A DNA stretch of 64,000 nucleotides, taken from positions 3,968,001 to 4,032,000 of the forward strand of contig NZ_CP029197.1 of assembly GCF_008639165.1 (NCBI RefSeq), given 5' to 3'. Below are positions 48,610 to 59,308 of the stretch, in pieces. A program made the translations under genes and the position numbers. Every line of letters starts with the position of its first letter. Position 1 is the first letter of the stretch. Below the pieces are notes generated by a model that was not told the origin of the DNA, searched no databases, and saw nothing but the letters and a program-made list of their open reading frames with translations. This stretch comes from Streptomyces venezuelae ATCC 10712 (GTDB taxonomy: Bacteria > Actinomycetota > Actinomycetes > Streptomycetales > Streptomycetaceae).

Positions 48610-48627
48610 CTATAAATAAGTCGATAG
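48610..48627. promoter_or_regulatory. Candidate LysR-type binding site
   Basis: CTATAAATAAGTCGATAG has terminal CTAT/ATAG symmetry (T-N11-A type) in an AT-rich patch 71 bp before the LysR start. It is the most AT-rich stretch in this part of the window. Confidence 0.35.
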
Positions 48628-48702
48628 GTCTCTGTCGCTACCGTGATTGGACACTGACGCACAGTCAACTAGCCTTGTTCAGGCGGTCTCCGCGCGTGGA
48701 AC

Positions 48703-48745
48703 CGAGGCGTTCCGAGCCACGAGGGGGGAGGCTCGGAGCGTCTCG
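48703..48745 (-). terminator. Terminator after the PLP lyase gene
   Basis: A 16-bp stem with two G-T wobbles (CGAGGCGTTCCGAGCC / GGCTCGGAGCGTCTCG) 43 bp past the lyase stop. It separates it from the LysR gene. Confidence 0.65.
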
Positions 48746-48787
48746 TTCCGTGCGCCCGGGACAGGCGCGGACCGCGTCCGGCCGGTG

Positions 48788-49921
48788 CTACGCGCCGGCC
48801 TCGTCGAGGGCCCGCAGCACATCGGCGATCAGGTCCTCCGGGTCCTCCGCCCCGACCGAGAACCGGACGAAGCCCTCCGCGACCGCGTCCCCGCCCCAGC
48901 GCCCGCGCCGCTCCGCGGTGGAGCGCACCCCGCCGAAGCTGGTGGCGTCGTCCACGATCCGCAGTCCTTCGAGGAACCGCTCGGCCCGCTTCCGGTCCGC
49001 CAGCTCGAAGGAGACCACCGGCCCGAAGCGCCGCATCTGCCGGGCGGCCACCGTGTGCGAGGGGTCGTCGGGCAGCCCCGGGTAGCGCAGCCCGGTCACG
49101 TCCGCCCGCTCGGCGAGCGCCCGCGCGAGCGCGAGCGCGGTGGAGCACTGCCGGTCGATCCGCAGCTGGAGCGTGGCGAGCGAACGATGGGCGAGCCAGG
49201 CCTCCATGGGCCCCGGGATGGCCCCGACGACCTTGCGCCAGCGCCGTACCTCCGCCGCCCGCCGGGGATCACGGCAGCTGACGTGACCCAGCAGGATGTC
49301 CCCGTGCCCGGTCATGCCCTTGGTGTCACTGGCCACGGAGAAGTCCGCGCCCAGTTCCAGCGGACGCTGGCCGAGCGGTGTGGCCAGGGTGTTGTCCACG
49401 GCGACGAGCGCCCCTGCGGCATGCGCCGCGGCCACCAGACGGCGGATGTCGCAGACGTCGAGCCCGGGGTTGGACGGGGTCTCGATCCACAGCAGCCGGG
49501 CCCCTTCGAGCACGGCGAGCTGACCGTCGCCGCCGGTGGGCGCGGTGCGGACCTCGATGCCGAAGGCCCGGAGCTGCTCGTGCAGCAGCGGCAGGGCCTG
49601 GTAGCCGTCGGTGGGCAGGACCACCGCGTCGCCGGCCTTCAGCTGGGAGAGCAGGACGGCGGAGATCGCGGCCATGCCGGAGGCGAAGACCAGCGTCTCG
49701 ACGTCCGGCTCCCCCGGCGCCTCCAGCTCGCCGATCGCCCGCTCCAGGTGCGTCCAGGTGGGGTTCTCGTCCCGGCCGTAGGTGTACGGCCCCGTCGGCT
49801 CACCGGGCAGATGGAAGTGTGCGGCGAAGACCGGTCCCGGCAGGGTCGGCTCGTACTTCACGGGGTCGGGAAGCCCGGCCCGTACCGCGCGCGTGCCGTC
49901 GCCGTATGCCATGTCCGTCAC
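48788..49921 (-). CDS. Cystathionine gamma-lyase/synthase family PLP enzyme
   Basis: 377 aa Cys/Met-metabolism PLP enzyme. PLP-phosphate motif region VFASGMAAISAVL, WIETPSNPGLDV, and the Schiff-base lysine in SDTKGMTGHGD. The reaction may be a gamma-elimination or replacement on cystathionine or an O-acyl-homoserine. The GTG at 49921 has GGAGGAAC upstream and overlaps the phosphatase stop (GTGA); ATG 49912 is an alternative. Co-translated with the tyrosine phosphatase. Confidence 0.85.
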   Translation of the reverse strand: MTDMAYGDGTRAVRAGLPDPVKYEPTLPGPVFAAHFHLPGEPTGPYTYGRDENPTWTHLERAIGELEAPGEPDVETLVFASGMAAISAVLLSQLKAGDAVVLPTDGYQALPLLHEQLRAFGIEVRTAPTGGDGQLAVLEGARLLWIETPSNPGLDVCDIRRLVAAAHAAGALVAVDNTLATPLGQRPLELGADFSVASDTKGMTGHGDILLGHVSCRDPRRAAEVRRWRKVVGAIPGPMEAWLAHRSLATLQLRIDRQCSTALALARALAERADVTGLRYPGLPDDPSHTVAARQMRRFGPVVSFELADRKRAERFLEGLRIVDDATSFGGVRSTAERRGRWGGDAVAEGFVRFSVGAEDPEDLIADVLRALDEAGA

Positions 49922-50409
49922 GGTGTCCGTTCCTCCAGTTCGAGGCGTACGGCGGCGAGCAGTCCCTCGCTCGCGGCCTCCACCATGTCCAGGCACTCCT
50001 CGAAGCCCTCGCGGCTCCCGTAATAAGGGTCGGGGACGTCGAGTCCGGTCCCGGCGGCGGGGTCGTAGGAGCGCAGCAGTCGTATGCGCGCGGCTTCCTC
50101 GGGCGTGCGGGCCAGCTCGCGCAGATCCCGCAGGTGCCCTTCGTCCAGCGCGATGACCAGGTCGAGGGCGGGGAACCAGGAGGCCCTGAACTGTCGGGCC
50201 GTGTGCGCGGAGGTGTAGCCGTTCTCCTCGAGAACGGCCACGGTGCGCGGGTCGGCTCCGTCGCCCTCGTGCCAGCCTCCGGTGCCGGCGCTGTCGACCT
50301 CCACCAGCCCGCCGAGGCCGGCCTCCTCCACATGTCTGCGGAAGACGTGCTCGGCCATCGGCGAGCGGCAGATGTTGCCGGTGCAGACGAAGCAGACGCG
50401 GTAGGTCAT
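49918..50409 (-). CDS. Low-molecular-weight protein tyrosine phosphatase
   Basis: 163 aa. The catalytic P-loop CTGNICRS (CX5R, about residues 7-14) and the acid-base DPYYG loop are intact. Streptomyces PtpA-type enzymes affect secondary metabolism. It overlaps the lyase start by 4 bp. The ATG at 50409 follows GGGGG. Confidence 0.9.
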   Translation of the reverse strand: MTYRVCFVCTGNICRSPMAEHVFRRHVEEAGLGGLVEVDSAGTGGWHEGDGADPRTVAVLEENGYTSAHTARQFRASWFPALDLVIALDEGHLRDLRELARTPEEAARIRLLRSYDPAAGTGLDVPDPYYGSREGFEECLDMVEAASEGLLAAVRLELEERTP

Positions 50410-50418
50410 GGCCCCCAC

Positions 50419-50793
50419 TCAGTCGCCGTCGGGGAGCACGACGTTCAGGGCCCACGAGACGACGGAGATGATCAGGCCGCCGAGGACGGCGGTCCAGAAG
50501 CCCTCCACGTGGAAGCTGAGGTTGAACTGCTCGGCCAGCCAGGAGGTGAGGAGCAGCATCAGGGCGTTGACCACCAGGGTGATCAGGCCGAGGGTCAGAA
50601 TGAAGAGCGGCAGCGTCAGCAGCTTGACGACGGGCTTGACCAGGAAGTTCACGAGCCCGAAGACCAGGGCGACGAGAATGAGGGTCAGGACCTTCTTGCC
50701 GGTGCTTTCGCCGGTCAGGGTGATGTCCTGGAGCAGCCAGATGGCGACGCCCAGGGCGCCCGCGTTGGCGAGCGTCTTGACTACGAAATTCAT
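50419..50793 (-). CDS. Four-TM phage-holin-family membrane protein
   Basis: 124 aa with four hydrophobic segments (LANAGALGVAIWLL; LTLILVALVFGLVNF; LFILTLGLITLVVNAL; TAVLGGLIISVVSWAL). It matches the mycobacterial 4-TM holin family (PF04020-like), whose cellular role is unknown and which is not linked to a phage here. The gene lies 9 bp upstream of the phosphatase. ATG 50796 (MM start) is equally possible. Confidence 0.82.
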   Translation of the reverse strand: MNFVVKTLANAGALGVAIWLLQDITLTGESTGKKVLTLILVALVFGLVNFLVKPVVKLLTLPLFILTLGLITLVVNALMLLLTSWLAEQFNLSFHVEGFWTAVLGGLIISVVSWALNVVLPDGD

Positions 50794-50797
50794 CATG

Positions 50798-50816
50798 TGT
50801 CTGATCGTGGCAGACA
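50798..50816. promoter_or_regulatory. Inverted repeat in the holin-cupin divergent gap
   Basis: TGTCTG-N7-CAGACA lies in the 54 bp between the divergent holin-like and cupin genes. It could be an operator for both; no partner regulator is adjacent. Confidence 0.3.
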
Positions 50817-50847
50817 TGATCGTGCCGAGGGCAGGGGCTGACAGGCG

Positions 50848-51165
50848 ATGAAGGCATTCCGACTGGATGAACTGGAGGCGGAGCGCGCCGCCAACAAGGG
50901 CGCTTACCTCCAGTTCCTGCGGGAGCGGAACATGTCGGTCGGTCTGTACGCGCTGGACGCGGGGGAGCTCGACCCGCAGCAGCCGCACCGCCAGGACGAG
51001 GTGTACTTCGTGGTGAGCGGCCGGGCGTCGATCACGGTCGGGGCGGAGACGACGCAGGTGGCGCGCGGCAGCGTGGTCTATGTGCCGGCCGGGGTGGAGC
51101 ACAAGTTCCACCACATCAGCGAGGACCTGCGGGTGATGGTCGTCTTCTCCCCGCCGGAGGCCTGA
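50848..51165 (+). CDS. Small cupin-domain protein
   Basis: 105 aa single cupin: the first motif has HRQDEVYFVVSGRA (His and Glu ligands, about residues 48-61), and the second VVYVPAGVEHKFHH. A metal-binding beta-barrel is likely; the reaction is unknown. Its 3' end is partly duplicated immediately downstream. Confidence 0.82.
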   Translation: MKAFRLDELEAERAANKGAYLQFLRERNMSVGLYALDAGELDPQQPHRQDEVYFVVSGRASITVGAETTQVARGSVVYVPAGVEHKFHHISEDLRVMVVFSPPEA

Positions 51166-51227
51166 GCTGCCCGGCCGGGCCCTGAGTTCCCCGCCGGAGG
51201 CCTGGGCGCCCCCGGCCGGACCCTGAG
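51147..51227 (+). repeat. Imperfect tandem duplication of the cupin gene end
   Basis: A 40-bp unit (51147-51186), including the last codons and stop of the cupin gene, recurs as 41 bp at 51187-51227 with a few substitutions and one insertion. The core CCCCGCCGGAGGCCTG is identical in both. Confidence 0.7.
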
Positions 51228-51379
51228 CCTCCGGGCCTTCGTACCTCGGCAGCCCCTAAGGGGAGGATCAGGGGACAGCGGGGGCCGCACGGCCCCCGTG
51301 GGCCTCTTCCGGCCCCTAGCCTGAGATGTGTTCGGCGCGGAGTGTGCGGAACGGATCTTCGAGAGCGAGGGAGAAGACG

Positions 51380-51598
51380 ATGGCCGTACAGGAGGTTTTC
51401 GCGGGGATGCCCTGGTGGGTGAAGTGGGTCGCCATACCCCTGCTCGCCCTGATGGTCTTCGGCGGACTGATCACCAGCGTCCTGGCCTTCGTGGTCGGGC
51501 TGCTCTTCAAGGTCCTGCTCTTCGTGGGCCTCGTCGCCGGACTGATCTACGTCGTACGGAAGTTCACCTCCTCCGACCGTTCGCGCGAGGAGTGGTAG
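51380..51598 (+). CDS. Small membrane protein, DUF5326-like
   Basis: 72 aa. Begins MAVQEVFAGMPWWVKWVAIP, then one long or two short membrane segments (about 13-35 and 38-55), then a basic end. GAGGGAGAAG precedes the ATG, which sets the start. Its role is unknown; the family is confined to Streptomyces and relatives. Confidence 0.72.
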   Translation: MAVQEVFAGMPWWVKWVAIPLLALMVFGGLITSVLAFVVGLLFKVLLFVGLVAGLIYVVRKFTSSDRSREEW

Positions 51599-51835
51599 CA
51601 CACGCTACCGATCGGTATGAAGCCGACGGAGGGTATTAGCCCGGCCGGGGGAACGCGCTGGTCGAATCAGGGCATGGGCCCAGGGGCTGCCACTAGAGTG
51701 GAATCCCTCCGCCGCGTTGGGGACTACAGGCGTAGACCTCCGTACTGACCAGCGGTTTCCCAGGCCCGGCGGGCGCGCGGGGGCGGCCCCCGCGGGCGGG
51801 TGCGATGCACCCGTCGTCACGCCTGGGGGTGACCT

Positions 51836-52606
51836 TTGGCCACGGCTACGCAGACGGCGGCGCCTACGCTGATCGGCTCGGTGCAGCGGGCGCTGAGGCT
51901 TCTGGAGGCTGTGTCCTCCCATGCGGAAGGCGCCCCGGCCAAACAGCTCGCCCGTGAGACGGGCCTACCGCTGCCCACGACGTATCACCTGCTCCGCACC
52001 CTGACGCACGAGGGCTATCTGGTCCGTGAGAAGGGTGTGTTCGTCCTTGGCGACGCCGCGGTCCGACTGGCCGGCGGCGGAGATGTGCAGAATCGTCGCA
52101 TCAAGATCGAAGACTCCCTTGCCCGCTGGCGGGACGAGATCGGTGTGCCCGTCTACTTCGCCCTCTACCGCGAGGGGGAGATCGAGCTCGTCGCTGTCGC
52201 CGACACTCCTTCCGCTCCGGCGGTGGAGGAATGGGCCGATTTCCGCGAGACCGGACACGCCCATGCGATCGGGCAGTGCCTGCTGAGTCAACTCGATCTG
52301 AAATCTCGTCAAGACCACCTTGACCGCCACCCGGTGGAAGCGATCACTCCGTACACGCTCCGTAACCGCCGTGCGCTTTTGGATCGTTTGGGCGGTTTGG
52401 GGCGAATGGAGCCCTTGGTGGAGCGGCAGGAATATGCGCTCGGCACGGTCTGTGCCGCAATCCCCATCACAGCGGGCTCCACAGCCGCCGCGATGGCCAT
52501 TTCCCTCCCCCTTCACCAGGAAGAACGGTTGCTCCCAGCAGTCGAGCGGCTACGTACGGAGATCGGGAGGCTCTTCAGTTCCCTCGCTTTCTCTATCAGT
52601 ATCTGA
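51836..52606 (+). CDS. ssgR: IclR-type activator of ssgA, SsgR
   Basis: 256 aa IclR-family regulator: winged helix at about 15-75 (AKQLARETGLPLPTTYHLLRT) and effector domain to the end. It lies directly upstream of ssgA, as does SsgR in S. coelicolor, which activates ssgA for sporulation septation. The start is TTG at 51836 with GGGGGTGA upstream. Codon use in the second half (CTT TTG GAT CGT TTG) is less GC-rich than that of neighbours. A TAGAGT -10-like element within CCACTAGAGTGG (51690-51701) may be its promoter in the 237-bp gap upstream. Confidence 0.9.
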   Translation: MATATQTAAPTLIGSVQRALRLLEAVSSHAEGAPAKQLARETGLPLPTTYHLLRTLTHEGYLVREKGVFVLGDAAVRLAGGGDVQNRRIKIEDSLARWRDEIGVPVYFALYREGEIELVAVADTPSAPAVEEWADFRETGHAHAIGQCLLSQLDLKSRQDHLDRHPVEAITPYTLRNRRALLDRLGGLGRMEPLVERQEYALGTVCAAIPITAGSTAAAMAISLPLHQEERLLPAVERLRTEIGRLFSSLAFSISI

Positions 52607-52744
52607 AAAATCACTCCTTGTGATCTGCTAGTGCTTACAGCACGATTGCGTCAAGAGGGCCACGGGGGATCATTCCTGGCCGTTTCGGTCACAGCTTTCA
52701 GCAGCTGTGTTTACACAACTGCTTCATCTACTGCGGGGTACATG

Positions 52745-53188
52745 ATGCGAGAGTCGGTTCAGGCCGAGGTCCTGATGAGCTTCCTCGTCTCGGAGGAGCT
52801 CTCCTTCAAGATCCCGGTCGAACTGCGATACGAGACCCGGGATCCCTACGCGGTGCGGATGACCTTCCACCTCCCCGGGGACGCGCCTGTGACCTGGGCG
52901 TTCGGCAGGGAACTACTGCTCGACGGCATCAACCGGCCGAGCGGGGACGGCGATGTGCACATCGCCCCCACCGATCCCGAGGGCCTCTCGGACGTCTCCA
53001 TCCGGCTCCAGGTCGGTGGCGACCGCGCCCTGTTCAGGGCCAGCGCGCCGCCGCTGGTCGCGTTCCTCGACCGGACGGACAAGCTGGTTCCGCTGGGTCA
53101 GGAACGGACGCTCGGTGACTTCGAGGACAACCTGGAGGCAGCGCTGGGCCGGATCCTCGCCGAGGAGAGCGCGGGCCCGACCGCCTGA
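52745..53188 (+). CDS. ssgA: Sporulation-specific cell division protein SsgA
   Basis: 147 aa SsgA-like protein beginning MRESVQAEVLMSFLVSEELS and carrying TWAFGRELLLDG, the hallmark of the SALP family found only in sporulating actinomycetes. SsgA marks sites of septation and activates cell division during sporulation. The 138-bp ssgR-ssgA gap contains relatively AT-rich sequence and its promoter. The second of two adjacent ATGs (52745) matches the known N-terminus. Confidence 0.93.
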   Translation: MRESVQAEVLMSFLVSEELSFKIPVELRYETRDPYAVRMTFHLPGDAPVTWAFGRELLLDGINRPSGDGDVHIAPTDPEGLSDVSIRLQVGGDRALFRASAPPLVAFLDRTDKLVPLGQERTLGDFEDNLEAALGRILAEESAGPTA

Positions 53189-53246
53189 GCGTGCGCCTCA
53201 CCCGGCGGGCCGAGTCGGTCCCCAACCGGTGCGCTGGGCCGGCGCC

Positions 53247-54641
53247 CTACTTGGCGCGGCGGCGTCGTCCGCCCCGTCGGGCGGCGGGGGTCCGGGCCGC
53301 GGTGTCCGTCCGGTCGGCGGAGACGACCAGCGCCGCGAGCGCCGTGGTGACCGGCACGGAGGCGACCAGGCCGATCGATCCGACGAGCGTCCGGACGATC
53401 TCCTCGGCGACCAGCTCGCTGTTGGCCACCGTCCCCATGCTGCTCTGCGCGATGGAGAAGAGCAGCAGCAGGGGGAGGGCGGCACCCGCGTAGGCGAGCA
53501 CCAGGGTGTTCACGACCGAGGCGATGTGGTCGCGGCCGATCCGGATCGCGGCTCGGTACAGCCCGCGCGGTCCCATGCCCGGGTCGGCTTGGTGCAGCTC
53601 CCAGACGGCCGAGGTCTGGGTGACCGTCACGTCGTCGAGCACACCGAGCGAACCGATGATCACACCGGCCAGGAGGAGTCCGGACATGTCGATGTCCGGA
53701 TACAGGCCGTGGATCAGACCGGTGTTGTCGTCGGTGTTGCCACTCAGCGCGGCCCAGTCGATGAAGACCGAGCCGAGCAGGCCGATCAGCATCAGGGAGA
53801 TGAGCGTTCCGAGCACCGCGACCGAGGTGCGGGCCGAGAGTCCGTGGCACATGTAGAGCGCGATCAGCATGATCGCGCTCGATCCGACCACCGCCACGAC
53901 CAGCGGATTCGACCCCTCCAGGATCGCCGGCAGGATGAAGAACGTCAGGATCAGGAAGCTCAGGACCAGCGCGACGAGCGCCATCACACCCCGCATCCTG
54001 CCGACCACCACGACCGCGAGCGCGAAGATCCCGGCGAGCACCGCGAGCGGGACCTTCCGGTTCACATCGGTCACGGAGTACTGCAGGTCGCGCGGTGCGT
54101 CGGGGGCGTACGCCACCACCACGCCCTGCCCCTCGTGCAGTTGACGCGGTGCGTCCGGCTGCACGATCTCGGTGAACCTGCGTCCCTTCTCCGGGCCGCT
54201 GGTGACCTCGATCGTCGCCTTGTCGCAGTCGCCCTGCTGCGCGTTGACCGCCTCGCGCCCCTGGGGGGTCGACGTGTCGCCGGTCGGCGGGACCTGCCCC
54301 GCGTTCACGGAGGCGCAGTCCACCTGCTGGACGGCGACGACCTTGCCCTGCTCGGTCTGCCGGTCGAAGCCGACGCCGGTGCGTTCGTGCGCGGGTGCGC
54401 CGCCGGGCCACAGGACCACGAGGCCGACGGCGACGGCGGTGGCGAAGGGGATCAGGACCGCGGCGATGACCTTGCGCAGATGCCGGGACACCGGGGCGGC
54501 GGGCCCATGGCTGTGCCCGTGCCCGTGCCCGTGTCCGGCGGATGGACCGGGAGCGTGATCGTGGCTGTTCCCGTGCCCGGTGGAAGGACCGGGAGCGTGG
54601 TCGTGGCCGTGCGGCTCGGGGGTCTGCTGGGGGTGAGTCAC
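53247..54641 (-). CDS. YibE/F family membrane protein with His-rich N-terminus
   Basis: 464 aa. Residues about 8-50 are rich in His/Gly/Pro (many GHGH and HDHA units). One membrane segment near 65-85, an extracellular region with QVDCASVN and QGDCDKATIEV cysteines, then about seven membrane segments of the YibE/F domain (with ASVVNTLVLAYAGAALPLLL). Function unknown; the His-rich segment could bind metal. The GTG at 54641 lacks a strong ribosome site. It is divergent from thiC. Confidence 0.8.
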   Translation of the reverse strand: MTHPQQTPEPHGHDHAPGPSTGHGNSHDHAPGPSAGHGHGHGHSHGPAAPVSRHLRKVIAAVLIPFATAVAVGLVVLWPGGAPAHERTGVGFDRQTEQGKVVAVQQVDCASVNAGQVPPTGDTSTPQGREAVNAQQGDCDKATIEVTSGPEKGRRFTEIVQPDAPRQLHEGQGVVVAYAPDAPRDLQYSVTDVNRKVPLAVLAGIFALAVVVVGRMRGVMALVALVLSFLILTFFILPAILEGSNPLVVAVVGSSAIMLIALYMCHGLSARTSVAVLGTLISLMLIGLLGSVFIDWAALSGNTDDNTGLIHGLYPDIDMSGLLLAGVIIGSLGVLDDVTVTQTSAVWELHQADPGMGPRGLYRAAIRIGRDHIASVVNTLVLAYAGAALPLLLLFSIAQSSMGTVANSELVAEEIVRTLVGSIGLVASVPVTTALAALVVSADRTDTAARTPAARRGGRRRRAK

Positions 54642-54719
54642 CGACCGATCATCGCAAGAACGACGGGGGCCCACTGTTCAGCACGCCAGGGAGGGCGCTA
54701 GCGTGGTGACACCTTTGCA

Positions 54720-56647
<1,928 letters not shown>

Positions 56648-56669
56648 CCCCCGCCGGCGAAGGCGCCAT

Positions 56670-56700
56670 CGGCCCGCGACCCCGGGGGAGTCGCGGGCCG
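56670..56700 (+). terminator. Terminator after thiC
   Basis: An 11-bp stem (CGGCCCGCGAC / GTCGCGGGCCG) with a 9-nt loop, 22 bp past the thiC stop. Confidence 0.75.
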
Positions 56701-56754
56701 GTGGTGTCTCCGGGGCCGATGGGGCTGGTGTGCCCCAGGGCAGGCGTGCGGTTT

Positions 56755-57438
56755 CTAGGGGGTCGGTGACGTCGGCGGTGTCTCGGGGGCCCTGGGGCCC
56801 GGGGGTGGGGCCGTTGCGGCGAGGACGTCGCGGAGGAAGGGAAGGATGCCGCGCTCCAGGAGGGCGCTGCGCCAGGCCTCCCGGGCCCGGGCCAGCTCGT
56901 CGTCCGGGCCGACGAGCAGCCCGCCCGCGCTCACCTCGGCCGGGCTGTTGCGCAGGGCCGTGACGAGGAGCCCGGCGGCCGCGCAGAGCAGTCCGGCCGC
57001 GGCCACGGCGCCGAAGACCAGGCCGGCGGTGAGCAGGGTCGCCCCGAACGCCACCGTGGGGGCCATCACGTGCAGGACGGCGCCGACCAGCAGGAAGATC
57101 ACGGCGGCCGCGCCCGCGAGGACGGGCACCAGGACGGTGAAGATCGCGACCACGCCGGCGCCGGGGCCGGGCCGGTCGGTGGAGACCGGTGCCCGGGCGC
57201 CGAGGGCCGCGCGGTGCTGCTCGCGGACCTTCACGAAGTGGTCGTACTCGCTCGCCGCCGCGCTGGTGACCAGAGTCGTCGCGTTCAGCGTCAGGGAGCG
57301 CAGCTGCGCGAGCGTGAGCCGGGTGCCGGCTCCGGCGAGATCCGGACGTGCGTGGGCGGTGCTCAGTGCGTCGTCGAGGACCCGCTCGTACTCGGCACGG
57401 TCCTCGGTCAGCAGGTGCGGAGCCACGTTCATGTGCAT
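56755..57438 (-). CDS. Hypothetical membrane protein
   Basis: 227 aa. An N-terminal helical region (about 10-80), two strong membrane segments (about 97-122 and 130-160), and a cytoplasmic C-terminal half ending in a Pro-rich tail. No known domain is recognised. The ATG at 57438 is used; 57432 would remove two residues. It is convergent with thiC and faces no obvious partner. Confidence 0.72.
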   Translation of the reverse strand: MHMNVAPHLLTEDRAEYERVLDDALSTAHARPDLAGAGTRLTLAQLRSLTLNATTLVTSAAASEYDHFVKVREQHRAALGARAPVSTDRPGPGAGVVAIFTVLVPVLAGAAAVIFLLVGAVLHVMAPTVAFGATLLTAGLVFGAVAAAGLLCAAAGLLVTALRNSPAEVSAGGLLVGPDDELARAREAWRSALLERGILPFLRDVLAATAPPPGPRAPETPPTSPTP

Positions 57439-57599
57439 CCCCCGATGCTCCGTAGGCCCGGATCAGCCGTGTGGAAACGGTGGGTTGGGCGGAAACGGAG
57501 GAGAGCCTGCTACGGATGGACCCGATGGTATTGCGGCGGTGCCACGCGCTGACAGGGTGTTTCCGGAATTCGCCTTCCCCGGATGCGCAGCGTTATGCG

Positions 57600-59024
57600 T
57601 CAGCCGTTCAGGGGGAGTTGGACGACCAGTAGCTTTCCGGCCATGGTCACCCCGCCGTCCATCGCGATCGCCAGACCGTCGGCGTAGACGTGCGGTCCGT
57701 CGACGACCGGGCCCGAGTCGCCCTCGCCGTCCTCCGTACCGACCTGGCCGAGGAGGTACGGGATGGGGCTGTGGCCGTGCACGATCCGGTGCCCGCCGTA
57801 GGTGGAGAGCAGCTCCTGGACGGCCTCCGGGCCGCCGTCGTCACGGAACGCGAAGCGCTTGGTGAACTTGCGGAAGACGTCCCAGACCTCGTCGGCGTCG
57901 TTCCGGTTGAGGATCTCGTGGACCGTCTCGTTGACGTCCTCGATGGTCTGGCCGTATTCGAGGTACGCGGTGGTGTCGGAGTGCACCAGGAGGTGGTCGT
58001 CCTCCCGCACCACGGCGTCGAGCCGGGACATCCACTGGAGGTGGACGTCCTGGAGCCGGTCCATGTCGTGCTTCTGGCCGCCGTTGAGCAGCCAGGCGGC
58101 CTGGAAGGTGGCGGTGCCCGCTCCGGAGTTCACCGGGGTGTCGCCGAAGCGCTTGGCGCCGATGAGCAGCAGTTCGTGGTTGCCCATGAGGGCCTTGCAG
58201 TAGCCGCCGGCGGCGGCGGCCTCGGCGGAGAGCCGCATGACGAGGTCGATGACGCCGATGCCGTCGGGGCCGCGGTCGGTGAAGTCGCCGAGGAACCAGA
58301 GGCGGGCGTTGCCGGCGGCCCAGCCGCCGTTCTCGTCGATGAGGCCCTGGGCGCGGAGGGCGGCGACGAGCTCGTCGAGGTAGCCGTGGACGTCGCCGAC
58401 GACGTAGAGCGGGCCGGGGCCTTCGCCGTTCGCCGGGGCGGGCTCCGCGGCGGGGGCGGGCTCGGCGGCGACCGGGACCTGGACGGTGTCCCCCCGGTTG
58501 ATGACCGGGAGGTCGCGCTCGGTCGGGGTGTACCCCTCGGGCATCTCGCCCTCCGGGAAGGCGTTGCCGGGGTGGCCGGTGGCGACGGAGACGATGGAGG
58601 AGCCGGCCCCGGCGAGGCGGGCCCCGAGGTGCAGGGTCGGATCCGCGGGCATCGGCGCGGTGGGCGCCGGCGCGTGCGTGGGCACGGGCGGGTGCTCGGC
58701 AGGCGCGGGTGCGGGTGTGGGGTCGTGCTCGGCGGCCGCGGGTGCCGCTCCGCGCGCGTGCTCGGCGGGAGCGGGTGCCGGTGCGTGCTCGGCCGACGCG
58801 GGTGCCGGTGCCGGTGCGTGCTCGGCGGGTGCGTGCTGCGTCGGCGCGGCGTCCGTCGTGGGCTCCGCCGAGACCGGTCCGGCGGGCGGCGGCACCGGAA
58901 GGGGGTGCGCGGACGTCGGATCGGTGGCATGGCCCTGTACGGGCACGCGGGCGTACGGCGGTACGCGGAAGTCACGCAATGTCGCCGTGCGCACCACGGG
59001 CTCCTGCCCGGCCCCCTGAGTCAT
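57600..59024 (-). CDS. Metallophosphoesterase with Ala/Pro/Glu-His repeat N-terminus
   Basis: 474 aa. A disordered N-terminal part (about 30-215) has repeats of the type APAPAEH. The calcineurin-like domain follows with the five motifs GDVHG, GDFTDRG, GNHE, a mid-domain His (LLVHSD) and HGHSPIP. It resembles PrpA/ApaH-type serine/threonine or diadenosine phosphatases. There is no signal peptide, so it is cytoplasmic. GGAGGGG precedes the ATG at 59024; the much longer frame is a shadow. Confidence 0.85.
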   Translation of the reverse strand: MTQGAGQEPVVRTATLRDFRVPPYARVPVQGHATDPTSAHPLPVPPPAGPVSAEPTTDAAPTQHAPAEHAPAPAPASAEHAPAPAPAEHARGAAPAAAEHDPTPAPAPAEHPPVPTHAPAPTAPMPADPTLHLGARLAGAGSSIVSVATGHPGNAFPEGEMPEGYTPTERDLPVINRGDTVQVPVAAEPAPAAEPAPANGEGPGPLYVVGDVHGYLDELVAALRAQGLIDENGGWAAGNARLWFLGDFTDRGPDGIGVIDLVMRLSAEAAAAGGYCKALMGNHELLLIGAKRFGDTPVNSGAGTATFQAAWLLNGGQKHDMDRLQDVHLQWMSRLDAVVREDDHLLVHSDTTAYLEYGQTIEDVNETVHEILNRNDADEVWDVFRKFTKRFAFRDDGGPEAVQELLSTYGGHRIVHGHSPIPYLLGQVGTEDGEGDSGPVVDGPHVYADGLAIAMDGGVTMAGKLLVVQLPLNG

Positions 59025-59209
59025 GGACCCCTCCACCACCGTCGCGATGCCCTGCACATCGCGGACCGGCCTGGTCGGGGTGGTCCGCGGTGTCGTGCGC
59101 CCATCATAGGAATGAGGGTCCTCCTGTGTGACGCACCAGGGGTGGTGAATCCGGGTCCACTCCGGGTTCACCGGTTGTTTCGCCCGAATTGAGAAGGTCG
59201 AGTTCAGGG

Positions 59210-59231
59210 TTGAGTCCGGTTTGAGTCCGGT
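59210..59231 (+). repeat. 11-bp direct tandem repeat
   Basis: TTGAGTCCGGT twice without a gap in the 284-bp phosphoesterase-LacI intergenic (59025-59308). No gene or other structure is seen in that gap, which must hold the phosphoesterase promoter. Confidence 0.5.
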
Positions 59232-59308
59232 GAGGTGGCCGGTTTCGCCGCCCCGACCCACGGGCGGGGGCGGGGACGGCTGGTTCGGTGGAGCCGGTTG
59301 GCGGGGTG

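Noticed and set aside
50419..50793. Holin-like protein as a sign of a prophage
   Set aside because: The family is a widespread chromosomal four-TM protein; no phage gene is nearby.
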